Assembly (NCBI GenBank): GCA_914767885.1
Contig: CAJZBQ010000036.1
Location: 868,001-932,000 of the forward strand
Source of the DNA: Blepharisma stoltei
Taxonomy: Eukaryota > Ciliophora > Heterotrichea > Heterotrichida > Blepharismidae
Reading direction: 5' to 3'
DNA: 64,000 nucleotides
Numbering within the stretch: the first letter of the stretch is position 1; every line of letters begins with the position of its first letter. Both the position numbers and the translations under genes were made by a program. Under the pieces are notes generated by a model. The model saw only the letters and a list, made by a program, of their open reading frames with translations, made no database searches and was not told the DNA's origin. Shown piece by piece: positions 9,863 through 20,229 of the stretch.

Positions 9863-10377
9863 GATATTTGTTAAAATTTATGATTTTCTAATGGAAATTA
9901 TAAAATTTGCCTCATTTTTTGACCAGTTCAAAAATATGATCTTTTTCAATAATAAATAGAAGGGAATAATTTTTTTTTTAAGTGAAAACTTGATATAAAG
10001 GATTTTATGTTAAATTTATAAAAATGAAAGATAAATTAATTATTTAGAATAAAATTTCATACTTGATTTTACAATTTGATGACTGTTTTTTAGTTTTGAG
10101 GTATAATAAGCATTTAGAAATGGTTGAAAAGTTATCATTTTGGAAGTCAAGAATATTTAAATTAGCAAATTTCTTATGAATTTAATTTCGAATTTTATAC
10201 TTGGCTTGTCGTTTTAATTGAGACATAATAGAAATCTTTAATTCTTATAAAAAATCATATTCTAAATGATTGACATCATTTATAAACCATTTTCATCAGA
10301 ATCAAAAAAAAACCCTAAATAAAATCGAATTTAGTAAAATTTCAAATTAGCTTTAAAATTTCAGAACTTCATTTTCT
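9863..10377. other. Intergenic AT-rich spacer
   Basis: About 515 bp between the two small paralogues, over 75% A+T by eye, with homopolymer runs. I see no coding frame, no MITE ends and no palindromic element. Confidence 0.5.
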
Positions 10378-10818
10378 TTACGTTTTTATTATTGTAGTTT
10401 TATGCCTAATGTACGTTGAATGAGAACTTCGAGTGCCTTCCATTTTCAGTATATTTATGCACGAGCTTTTTCTTTCTAAAAATAGTCTTTCATAGTTATT
10501 GATAATTTCAGGCTGAAATGCACTTATTCCGCACTGTGCGTAAATATATGGCAGATAAACTTCTTTTGGCTGTGTGGAATTTGAAGAGGTTCTTGATAGA
10601 GTTTTTTCTCCCAATTCATCACTAGGAAACGACCTTTGTTTGTGATATCTATCAATATTCGTGCTACTTTTTTTCTTTGAAATTTCTGGAAGGTGAAAAT
10701 CACTTTTGTAACTATTTGGAGTTGTTTTATTAATTTTTTTCTTATGAGTAAGCATACTTGGAAACCCAAGAACAAAGGAATTTGTGATTGAATTTGTGTT
10801 AATTCTTGATTCCATCAT
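10378..10818 (-). CDS. Small basic protein, YLPYIYAQ family copy 2
   Basis: 146 residues, intronless, start MMES. Shares with the 9428-9862 gene the core YLPYIYAQCGIS, a preceding proline/lysine-rich region with PEISKKKS (PQLSNRKL in the other copy) and a following Cys-Ile-Asn-(I/L)-Leu-Lys motif (SSCINILKMEG). Outside these blocks the two have diverged strongly, so the duplication is old and both copies appear to be maintained. Function unknown. Confidence 0.65.
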   Translation of the reverse strand: MMESRINTNSITNSFVLGFPSMLTHKKKINKTTPNSYKSDFHLPEISKKKSSTNIDRYHKQRSFPSDELGEKTLSRTSSNSTQPKEVYLPYIYAQCGISAFQPEIINNYERLFLERKSSCINILKMEGTRSSHSTYIRHKTTIIKT

Positions 10819-11715
10819 GTAAAATTAATTATCTCATATTTGCTTTCATAAAACTCCATAAGTTCAACACTGATATTTTTGACCAGTCTGAAAAGGGACT
10901 GAGCTATTTTTCAAATATGGGAATTCATATAGACCTTTTGATAAAGAAAATTTTATTCATAGACAATTATTATGTAACTGAGAAATCTTAGACAAATAGA
11001 AGAAGAGATCTCTACCTTTGATCTGGTTTAACTAAGATTGAAGAAAAATAAAGTTAAAAATTATATCTTATTAGATAATTGGCATACAAAATGAAATTTA
11101 ATACAAGAGACACTTCTACCATCTAGATTATACTTACTATAAATTAGGAGTTGCAGACTAAAAGAATGATTCTTTAAAAAGGGTATAGGGTTGAAGAAAT
11201 TATCATACCATTGAATGGGCTTGATGCAGAAAATTTAATCTTCCGTCTATTTAAACTGATTATTAACTTTTAATAGTCATTCAAATATACTATATTTTTC
11301 AACTTAGTTCACTCTGGTCTTAATTTTTGATGAGAAAAATTTTATATTGCTAATAACTGTAGAATATTACAAAATTAATGAAGGCTCCTAAGCGAGAAAT
11401 TGATAATTGTGACCAATTTTACATTTTATTAATGGTTAATTTCATTAAGAGCAATAATAAAAATTATACATCTATTCTATCAAAATTATAAGAAGTTGCT
11501 ATTTTTATTATGATTCATGGCAATTAGCTATCTAAATAAAGACTAATTTACTATTTTAATCTATTTTGATAATTTGCTAAAATTTACCTCTAGGCTATTT
11601 TTACATATTTATAATTACAAGAAAAATATTCATTCATTATTTTGAATAACAGATGTTTCCAAAAATTATATTTTATCGCATTTTAAGAACTCCCATTTAC
11701 TAATAAATAAAGCTA
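10819..11715. other. Intergenic AT-rich spacer, ~900 bp
   Basis: Very A/T-rich, with many stops in all frames under the TGA=Trp code and no recognisable MITE end, palindrome or RNA gene. It may contain unique-sequence IESs, which cannot be recognised without flanking coding sequence. Confidence 0.5.
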
Positions 11716-12927
11716 CTAATTAAGGTTGGACTCAAACTCATCTATCCGATAGCTATACGAGTTTTCAATTTCACTTACCATTTCTCTATCTTCTTCAGAA
11801 GAAACAAAAGAAAAGATTGTATCACACTTTAGAAAGCCATTTCTTCTTATTCTTTTGATATATTTTTCATGCTTTTTTGGCATATCGAAATTATAAACTT
11901 CAATAGGATCTAATGTATCAATTTGCCTAATTATATATCTTTTTGATGCACAAATGCATATTAAAAATCCTTTATTTTTGAACTCTTGAAGGAGCTGCAC
12001 CAAATTTTTATTTTCCATGCTATGGATCAATATAAAAGTGCTCCATTTTTCCTCAAGCTCACTTTGCAAATCCATCATTGTCTCATCACTTCTACAATAA
12101 ATAACCTTCTGCACTCTTGGGCTTCTATTTAGTAAAGTCTTTAATTTTTGAAGCTTTTCGTCAGGATTCCTATAACTAACCTTATAATGAATCATTCCTT
12201 CTGGCACAGGAACTGTAAAAGCAGTGTTCAATATAATAGGATCCCTTGTTTGGCGGCAAATTTTTTCTATAAAATCTTGATCTCTATAGCAAGAAATCCA
12301 CCAAGTTCTGACATTTTCATGGAGCCTTTTTAGGACTTCTATAGGTGTTGGACCTTCATCATATTGACTTTTCCTTTGAGATTCTTGATAAGAATTATTT
12401 CTTTGTAAACCACCTCCAGCGTCTATTACGACGATTTCGACCATATTGAAGTAATCACGCCTTTTGTTGACCATGCTCAAAATTCTTCCGGTTGTCCCAA
12501 CAATAATTTGTGCAGTTTTTGCTGTATTTAAGTCTACCGCAAAATTGGATTCTCCTGTAGTTTGCAATATAGAAGGAGTAAAGTGCTTTCCTCATTTTTG
12601 TAGAGTTCTGTACATTTCACTAACTAAATACTTTCTTGACTCAAGAATCAACACTTGCGGAAGTCTACGGCGAGAGTCAAAGAGCTGAAATATAGCTAAA
12701 GCTAGAAGAGAGCCTTTCCCAGTTGCAGGAGGAGAAAATAAAATAATTCTGCGCTCTTCAAGAAATGTACGCAAGCAATGCTTGTGAAGCGGAAGAGGAC
12801 GCTCTCTTATTTCTTCCTCATCTAAAACCTCTAAAAGAGGCTCTCTTAATGGGATATCTTCATAAGCTTCTATTGGGGAGATTTCTCTGTTGGATTCTAG
12901 TGTGAAAAAATTATCAGAATCAGCCAT
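11716..12927 (-). CDS. Degenerate eIF4A-like DEAD-box protein (DAGG variant), copy 1
   Basis: 403 residues, continuous once TGA at 12592-12594 is read as Trp (QKWGKHF). Length and layout match eIF4A: two RecA-like domains with near-full motif order. Key catalytic motifs have changed: motif I is PPATGKGS instead of AxxGxGKT, motif II is VIDAGG instead of VLDEAD, motif III reads ISC, and the motif VI region is YIKRIRRNG rather than HRIGRxGR. QTTGE and IIVGTTGRI (motifs Ia/Ib and GG-type) are retained. With no DEAD acid pair, ATP hydrolysis is unlikely. A paralogue with the same VIDAGGG lies at 17705-19427, so the change was fixed before duplication. Possible roles are RNA binding or competition with eIF4A; this is inference. 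Confidence 0.8.
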
Positions 12928-13179
12928 CGTAAATCTTATTAAGAAATAGCTAGATCTATAATGTTGCTCCTATAAAAATAAAGTTATCTTGCAAAAAAAT
13001 ATAATGTGTTGTTATCTTTCGTAAATAAATTTTATTCGAGAGAGTGATTTTTGACATTAAAAAGAATTTGTTTAGCGCAGTAGAGATTATTTAGAATCTT
13101 TATTAAACTTATTTTAAATTTATTATCAATCATCTTTCAAGTTCGTATTATTTTTATAGCTAAAAATCGCATCTCTTTA

Positions 13180-13552
13180 CTCCCCCTTTAAATAGGAATA
13201 AAATATCACAAAATGTGCATTCTGAATGCTCCAAGTGTGGTGGCACAAGCGAACAGGCTGGATTCTGTTTTTGGGTGCCTTAAACCCCTTTAAATTGGAA
13301 CAATTTGTTTTTTTCTTTTCAATAGAAAGATTTATAGGTGAAAATTATGATTTTTATAAATTAGTTTTGACCTAATTTAATGGAAAAAATATAAGTAGAA
13401 TGTTATTTAAATAGTGTTTTTTAATATTCCTCATAAAAATAAATTAGAATTCAAAGTATTATTATGCTCAATTTATTTTTTACTTTAAAAAAATAATAAC
13501 CCCCCTTTAAATTGGAACAGGATTTTTTGTTCCAATTTAAAAGGGGCGGATT
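13180..13552 (-). mobile_element. MITE, second family (TTTAAATTGGAACA ends)
   Basis: A ~373-bp element in the spacer between two genes. The left end is CTCCCCCTTTAAAT; the right end is a near-perfect hairpin of TTTAAATTGGAACA and its complement around 13507-13545, with TTA outside each end. The interior is AT-rich and shares a TTTTGACCTAATT block and flanking sequence with the copy at 23797-24193 in inverted orientation. Ends begin CTCCCC like the main MITE family but the subterminal sequence differs. An extra ~55-bp GC-richer stretch (13210-13270) is absent from the other copy. Confidence 0.7.
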
Positions 13553-13586
13553 TAATAAACTTTATAATCTTCCTAACAGTTATTAA

Positions 13587-15767
13587 ATGGCAACCCTTTC
13601 AGACAATTACCAATTCGCCTCAGAGCCTCGCACAATACAAGCTCCTAAATCAAAATACCGAGAGCCTGAGCCTCTTCCGCCCCCAGCAAATATCATGTAT
13701 GACCGCCGCATTGTTCGTGGAAATACCTATGCAGCCATGATAATCCCCGCATCAACCCAACAAGAAATCGAGCGTCAACAAGAAATGGAACGAAATCGAC
13801 GTCGCAGAGAAAAAGAAAGAAAGCAGGAGCTTGAAGAACAGGAAAGAGAAGAATCCCAAAAAGTTGAAGAAGACATAATAGAAACTGAGCAAAAACCTAT
13901 CGAGGTTGAAGAAAATTTATTGGAATCCTTAGAAACTCCACCTAATGCAAACAATGCTACACAATTTGAATTTTTCGTCGATCGCCCTCCTACTCCTTTG
14001 TTTATCGAAAACAAGAAAGGAATAAATAAAAAAACCCAAATAGAAGACGGCGAACTGTTTGAATTCGACACTGAGGTAGAGCCAATCTTAGAAGTTATAG
14101 TAGCCAAATCATTAGAGCATGCTAGAATGGAAATTCTTGAAGAATTTGAAACTGATATTATGATAAAGCATAGAAGAGAATTCGAACAAATAAGAAATGC
14201 TGAGCTCTTAGAAATTCAAAGAGTTGAAGCTGAAGATATCAGAAGAGAAGAAGAATCAGCCCGTCGACAGCTTCAAATCAAAGTCAGACGTGAGCAAATG
14301 CAAACAGCCCATCAAAAATATATAGCAAGAATTGTAGCCAAACGCTATTTACGAACCTTAAATAGAGATGCAGAAACTGACCTTATGAATGTGGGAACTT
14401 TTAGCAACCCACAATCAGCAGCAATGCATGACCAATTTAGTCCTTGGCTTATAGAGAGAATAATCTCAATTTTAAACAAAAAATCAGGAACTGAAGAGTT
14501 TTTGGATAATATTTTAATGCAAGCCAGCCGTGACCTGACGCATTCCCACTCACAAGCTGTGACCTCAGAATACGCAAGAAGAGAAAGATTAAGACAAGAA
14601 CAAATTAAACTTCAAAAAGAGACTGAAGAAAGAAAGAAAAAAAGAGCCGAACTTAGAGCTAAAAGAGCAGCAGAACAGAGAAGATTGGAATTTAAAAATA
14701 GAATTGAAGAAGAAGTGATTGCTCATGGAATTACTGAAGAAGGAATAACAAAGCATATACTGCATGATATTGATGGAAGATATGCGGAACATATTATTGG
14801 GACTCCAGGAGGACAATTTGGGGAGTTATTGCTATTTTTTTCATCATTGGAAGAAGTGCTTGGAAAAGAGCTAACCCATGAAGAAATTACAGCGCTATTG
14901 CAAGACTATATTATGAATTGTATGAAAGCTCCAGCATTAGTATATCAAAATATCAAAGCTCAGCATTTTCAGGAGTATTTACAATTTGTTGAAAATTTAG
15001 AACACTCAATGGAAGAGCCATCACATGCTGAAGAAAATCATAAGGATGAATCTTTAGAAAACCCTTCACAAGATGCAGAAAATGCAGACCCTGAGAGCCC
15101 TTCAAAAGTTCCTCAGGAAGTTCAAAGTCCTTCTAAGATTATCCAAGAAGCCCCCGCAAAGCCTCAAGAGCCGCAAGGTCCTAAAGAAACTCAGCTTAAA
15201 CTACTGGAAATCCTCACTTATGCTGACTTTGCAGTTCCTAGGACCTCTTTAAGCTTAATTTGGCAAGCTCCTCATGAGCATGGGATCAGAGATTCCCTTT
15301 ATGAAGCTCTTGTTGCTGCCTTTGTTTCTCTATATTTTTCAAAGGACAAAGAAGATGGGACAAACCCCATCAAAGAAAAGCTGAAAATTGAACCTTTAAA
15401 TTGGCTTGATGAAGGCCATGAAACTGCTGTGGTCAGAATCAGAATTCCACTAAAGCATGAAGAATCAATAGAAGCTGAAGAAAAATCGTCTGATGCCCAT
15501 GGACCTCATGAAATTGATATAATTGAAGACAGGATTTTACTAATTCAGCCTCATAATGAAGATTTATCACTATTTGTTGTACATCAAGCTGCACAAAGAT
15601 TCTTCAGAAATGAGCTATTGGCGTGAATCAAGAATGTGAAAGCGTATGATGGGCTTGATTTGGAAAGATTGAGAACAACACTAGATGCAAATGCCCAGAT
15701 TAATGAAGAGAAACTCCTTGATGTGATGGCTCATGATTTGCCAGTCTTTGATTTTGAAATAAACTAA
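13587..15767 (+). CDS. RSP3: Radial spoke protein 3 (RSPH3)
   Basis: 726 residues with TGA at 15624-15626 read as Trp; the true stop is TAA at 15765-15767. The diagnostic radial-spoke signature NIMYDRRIVRGNTYAAMIIP lies at residues ~37-56, followed by a long charged helical/coiled region (R/E/K-rich) and the conserved RSP3 core with the RYLRTLNRDAETDLM stretch. The C-terminus is Glu/Pro-rich with QEVQSPSKIIQEAPAKPQEP and a final helical domain. In cilia RSP3 dimerises to form the spoke stalk, anchors spokes to doublet microtubules and acts as an AKAP; this is family knowledge. No introns. The start ATG lies 35 bp after the second-family MITE. Confidence 0.95.
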
Positions 15768-16034
15768 TCGATTTATTCTTTTATAATAAAGAGTTATGAT
15801 TTTAAGTTTTGCAAGTTTTTATGTTTATTTATTAAGATAATTTAGAGATCTTCTTATAAGTGAATAAACAATCAAATTATTTTATTATTGCATTACTTTT
15901 CAAACCTATTAAAATTTGTTTTTATTTCTGATAGCGCTTTTTACGTCATTTCCCATACATTTTACTAATAATTGTAATTAATATTAAAATTATCCATACA
16001 ATATCCAATAATCTAAATTATTATTTAGTAAAAT
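15768..16034. other. Intergenic spacer
   Basis: 267 bp, AT-rich, between the stop of RSP3 and the start of citrate synthase on the same strand. No repeat or RNA gene seen; it must hold the citrate synthase promoter, but no motif stands out. Confidence 0.45.
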
Positions 16035-17518
16035 ATGATCTTCTCAAGAGCAAATTTCAGGCGAATTTCAACTCTCAAGCAGATAATGGAAGCCAAAATT
16101 GCCGAAAGCCGTCAACGTCTTACGAAACTGAAAAAGGACCACGGAAACGTCCCAATAGACCAAGTAACAATTGATCAAGTTGTTCGTGGGATGCGTGGGA
16201 TGAAAGCTTTGTTAACAGAAACATCCAGACTTGACCCATTTAAAGGTATCACATTCCGAGGGTTGTCAATCCCTGAATGCCAGCAGCGTTTGCATGGGAA
16301 ATACCGAGAACCAATGCCAGAGTCCATGTATTGGCTTTTATTGACTGGTGAAGTCCCAACCTTTGACCAAGTCGAAGAACTTAGAGGTGAGCTCGCTAAA
16401 AGGTCTCAAATCCCAGCCCATACCTTGGACCTGCTTAATTCTTTGCCAAAACATATGCACCCTATGACCCAATTATCAATGGGAGTCTTGTCCTTAGGAG
16501 CCGAGAGTGAATTTATGAAAGCATATGATGCAGGTGTCAAGAAAAGCGAATATTGGATTTCAACACTAGAAGACTCTTTAAGCTTAGTCGCAAAACTGCC
16601 TGGTATGGCTGCAATTATATACAACAACGTGTACAAGGATGGGAAAACTTGTGACCCAAGTATCAAATATGATTTAAGTGAAAATTTTGGAAGAATGCTG
16701 GGATTTAGCGATAATAACTTTTTTGAGCTGATGAGGTTGTATTTATACTGTGACAGACTGATTAAATATGTGGATAAATAATTAATGATTATGTTTAGTG
16801 GTTTAAGATATTCACTCCTATAGACTATATGAATTTTATAGTGAATAAACATTTTTATTTGCAAATATTATAAATATTTATAATTGAGATAAATGGAATA
16901 ACTATCCATTGTGACCACGAAGGAGGTAATGTAAGTTCCCATACAACTCACTTAGTAGGATCTGCTCTTTCAGATGTCTATAAAGCATATTCAGCAGGAC
17001 TAAATGGCTTAGCAGGGCCTCTTCATGGACTTGCCAACCAAGAATGCTTGAAGTGGCTTTTAGAATTATGGAAAGTTGTAGGAGACAACGCAGAAGAAGA
17101 TTCTATTGCAGTCTATGTCAAAGAAACCTTGAAAAACGGCAAAGTGGTTCCTGGCTATGGACATGCAGTTTTAAGAGTTACAGACCCTAGATTTTTAGTC
17201 CAAATGGAATTTGCGAAAAAATCAATTGATGACTGTCCCCTTTGTAAAATTGTTGCATTGTGCTATAAAGTTATACCAAGAGTATTAAAAGAACATGGAA
17301 AAGCCCAAAATCCTTATCCAAATGTAGATGCTCATAGTGGAGCTTTGCTTTATTATTATGGACTGAGGGAGTTTGAATTTTATACAGTACTTTTTGGTGT
17401 TTCCAGAGCTTTAGGATGCACAGCGTCAACAATATGGGATAGAGCACTTATGCTGCCAATTGAAAGACCTGCAAGTATGACTATGGAAGGATTAGAAGAG
17501 TTTGCAGCTAAAGAATAA
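16035..17518 (+). CDS. CS: Mitochondrial-type citrate synthase
   Basis: 442 residues after removal of a 155-bp IES (16746-16900). The N-terminus [20 protein letters not shown] is Arg/Ser-rich with no acid, fitting a mitochondrial presequence. Catalytic landmarks: [12 protein letters not shown], then [20 protein letters not shown] with the active-site His of the DHEGGN motif, PGYGHAVL with the second His, DPRF, and [14 protein letters not shown] with the catalytic Asp. The enzyme condenses acetyl-CoA and oxaloacetate to citrate at the entry to the TCA cycle. The IES falls between LMRLYL and TIHCDHEGG, so without excision the protein would lose all active-site residues. No introns. Confidence 0.95.
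16746..16900 (+). other. 155-bp IES in citrate synthase
   Basis: The upstream frame meets a TAA soon after entering it, and the downstream frame is offset. Joining the TA at 16744-16745 to the sequence after the TA at 16899-16900 gives [12 protein letters not shown], exactly the citrate synthase consensus. AT-rich, no internal repeat recognised, length 2 modulo 3, so it cannot be translated through. This is the best-defined unique-sequence IES in the window. Confidence 0.92.
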
Positions 17519-17704
17519 TTTTAGTTTATTAAGAAAGTCTTTCTTGAATTATTTTACATCATAAATGTTTGCTTTCTTAATTTTTGATTAAATTTTTTTC
17601 GTCTATTTATTGAATAGCCTTTCTTCAACGAATTTGAAAACTATAAAGTTGATAAAAATTTAAATAATTATAAAACTTAAAGCAAATAAATTCTCAAAAA
17701 TTAA

Positions 17705-19427
17705 TTAATCGAGGCTGAGATTTTGCATTTCATAGCTGTACTTTCTTTCTATTTTAGCTAATTTATCTTTTTCCTCTTCATTAATTGGAAAATTAAATAC
17801 TTTATCTCCTTGCTTGAAAAATCCATTTCTCCTGATTCTTCTTACTCTACCCTCCTTGGGTGAACAAAACCAATTGAAAAATCCCTATTTTTTGCCTAAA
17901 AACTAACCTCTGTAAGTAACAAAATTTTTTATTAAAAAATTTTGATATATAAGCTATAAATATTATAATTAAATCTCTAGCGAATTCCTTTATATTTAAG
18001 CAGCTTGCATTTTACAATATAAATTTTAGAAAGTGAATTAATATTTGCTTAAAAATTATTTTGAATTGGGATTTTTTAGATTTTGAAAAGACAAATCAAT
18101 CCCTCCTTAAGTGAACAAAATTTTTTTGCTCATTCAAGGAGGGGGAAGTTAAAATATTTTTTTTTGGATTTAGCTATATCATAATTATATATCTCTATAG
18201 GGTCTTTTGTATCTAATTGTCTCATTAAAAATCCTTTAGAAGGACAAATACCAATTAAATATTGCCTGTTTCTAAAAGATTCCAGCATTTCTTTTAACTG
18301 ATTTTTATCCATTTGATTGCTAAATAATAAGATATCTCCATAACTATTTCCAATTTCAGTTTGCAGCTTCTCTAAATTTTCTTTTTTACAAAAAATAATT
18401 TTTTGTTTTTCTGGATCTCTACTTAAAAGATGCTTCAATTTTTGAAGTTTATCAACTTCGTCAGTACAGTCAAGCTTATAATGAATTAATCCACCAGCTA
18501 CTGCAACTTGAAATTTTGCTGATATTGTAAGTAAATTTCGAGGATTTTTAGTTACTCTTTTAATAAAACTCTCTTCATTAGTCGGATTTGAAATCCACCA
18601 CTTTTTGACATTTTTGTTTAGTTTGTTAATTATAGCTAAAGACCCCTTATAGATTACCTATGCCTATTAAATAGGCACGAGCATGCGAATTTTTATGAAA
18701 GGGCTAATTAAAAGTTCACAAATATAAGCTATAATTTGCATTTGACAATTTTAAACTGCCCTTGTCAGAAAAATTGAATTTCATGGTCTATTCAATAGGC
18801 AAAGGTATTGCGAGCAAAAATGAGACTGGGCTATATCCCAAATACTGCATTTCCCTGGTCAACCCAGTCCTTCCTTTCTTCTGCATTTTTAGAAGAATTT
18901 GGCTGATGAATGCCTCCGCCTGCATCAATAACAATAAGTGAAACATGGCGGAAAAGAGATTGGTTAAACTTCAAGAAATTATTCAATCTTCCAGAAGTAC
19001 CAATTACAATTTGAGAGTTCTGTATTTTGGCTAAATCAGCATTTCTATCATTTTCACCTGTCGTTTGCACAATAGTTGGAGATAAATACTTGCCCCATTT
19101 TTCCAAGACGATAGCCATTTCATCAATTAAGTATTTCCTTGGCTCAACAATAATGACTTGAGGCTGATTTAGATTTATATCAATTAGTTGGAAAATTCCA
19201 AGGCACAGAAGGAGCGCTTTTCCTGTTGCTGGAGGAATAAATAACATCACTTGAGGCTCATCAAGAAATGACTGTAAACATTGCTTGTGAAGTGGCAGTG
19301 GCTCCCGTATTCCTTCTTCCTCAAGGACCTGCATCAAAGGCTGCTTAAGAGGAATATCCGAATAAGAACTTATAAATGCAAGGTTTTTATTTGACTCCAA
19401 AATAAAATAATTTTCAGAATCAGCCAT
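17705..19427 (-). CDS. Degenerate eIF4A-like DEAD-box protein (DAGG variant), copy 2
   Basis: Paralogue of the 11716-12927 gene: MADSENYFILESN against MADSDNFFTLESN at the start, then PPATGKAL (motif I with Lys but Ala for Thr/Ser), QTTGEN, VIDAGGGI in place of DEAD, KKWWIS, and RRIRRNGF near the end. In this DNA it is broken twice: by an IES near 18650-18835 and by a decayed MITE at 17850-18151. With both removed the frame is open to TAA at 17705-17707 (about 413-415 residues). The two DAGG proteins share the same losses, pointing to a selected non-helicase role rather than independent decay. Confidence 0.72.
17850..18149 (-). mobile_element. Decayed main-family MITE in the last exon of the second helicase paralogue
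   Basis: About 300 bp with eroded ends (CCTCCTTGGGTGAAC at left; CTCCTTAAGTGAACA and its hairpin partner TGCTCATTCAAGGAGGGGG at right). The interior GATATATAAGCTATAAAT and CAGCTTGCATTTTACA blocks match the main-family interior. TA flanks (17848-17849, 18150-18151) allow excision to KKKYFRVRRIRRNGF, aligned with EKYIKRIRRNGF of the paralogue, which has no insert at this place. Confidence 0.8.
18650..18835 (-). other. IES of ~158-179 bp in the second helicase paralogue
   Basis: Contains an inverted pair TACCTATGCCTATTAAATAG (18655 onward) and its near-complement ending ...TATTCAATAGGCAAAGGTA (~18788-18807). Two TA-bounded excisions keep the frame open: 18657-18835 with no intron, or 18650-18807 together with a 15-nt intron at 18831-18845 (GTATTTGGGATATAG). 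Both rejoin the NAxx...KGSLAIINKLNKNVKKWW region. I cannot choose between them from sequence alone. Confidence 0.65.
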
Positions 19428-19596
19428 TCTATTTTTCTAAGCCATAATTTTTTGAGTTAATTATCATCTATATATTTCTCGTAGTCATGCTAAATTTCAG
19501 TTAGATTTTATTAAAACAAATAATAAGCTGCGATTATTTTAAATAATTATAAGTAGGCCTAAATTTATAAATTTGCTATAAAATGTATACAGATTC

Positions 19597-20202
19597 TTAC
19601 AGTGGAGGGAGTTTTAGTCCATATTTCGAAGGGAAAATATCTTTCTCTTCAGAAATAGTCTTCAAAATATTCGATAAACCTCTTTCTTTCAAAGACTCAT
19701 CAATTTCTTCGAAACTTAAATTTTCAATTCCTTGATGAGTGCTTTGAAATTTCTTGCTTTTAATCAAGTTGCTGACTCCTAAATCCATAATCCGCTGCTG
19801 GACACTTAATAAATTATTCCTTGCAGAATGGTTTCTATTGACTAGAAATTCCAATCTTTGGAATCCTTCATCATAAGTGGGAGATGCGCTTAATAAGCTA
19901 TTATCTGCCTTTTTCGATATTGGCTCAAGAGATTTCTCTCTTATAGGCGGCAATATTAAAGGCTCAACCGATTTCGTTTCAAATCTTATCGCTTGCATAT
20001 CATCTCTCCCTTTGAACACAGAATGGCTTCTTTGAAATGAATCATTAGGGGACAACGATATTTTTACTGATAATCGGCTCATGCTTAGATTAGACGGGTT
20101 TTCTTTCTTCGTAAGCATCGTTTTTATATTCTTTGGAGCTTGTTTTTTCTTTTTTCGAGGCTTGTAAATTGAATAGAGTTCTGCGATATTTTGTTTGTGC
20201 AT
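19597..20202 (-). CDS. Basic protein of unknown function
   Basis: 201 residues, intronless. Lys/Arg-rich N-terminus (IYKPRKKKKQAPKNIKT), several Ser-rich segments with SLSPNDSFQRS and a helical C-terminal third (NLSFEEIDESLKERGLSNIL). No domain recognised. Divergent from the membrane-RGS gene, with only 27 bp between the two ATG codons, so the promoters must overlap or use each other's 5' region. Looks like a real ciliate-specific gene by codon usage. Confidence 0.6.
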   Translation of the reverse strand: MHKQNIAELYSIYKPRKKKKQAPKNIKTMLTKKENPSNLSMSRLSVKISLSPNDSFQRSHSVFKGRDDMQAIRFETKSVEPLILPPIREKSLEPISKKADNSLLSASPTYDEGFQRLEFLVNRNHSARNNLLSVQQRIMDLGVSNLIKSKKFQSTHQGIENLSFEEIDESLKERGLSNILKTISEEKDIFPSKYGLKLPPL

Positions 20203-20229
20203 TAATAACAGTAGAGTATAAGCATAATA

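Noticed and set aside
18655-18807. IES with perfect TACC(T/A)(A/T)GCC inverted ends in the second helicase paralogue
   Set aside because: Excision exactly at those inverted ends leaves an in-frame stop whether or not the nearby 15-nt intron is spliced; boundaries slightly outside are needed.
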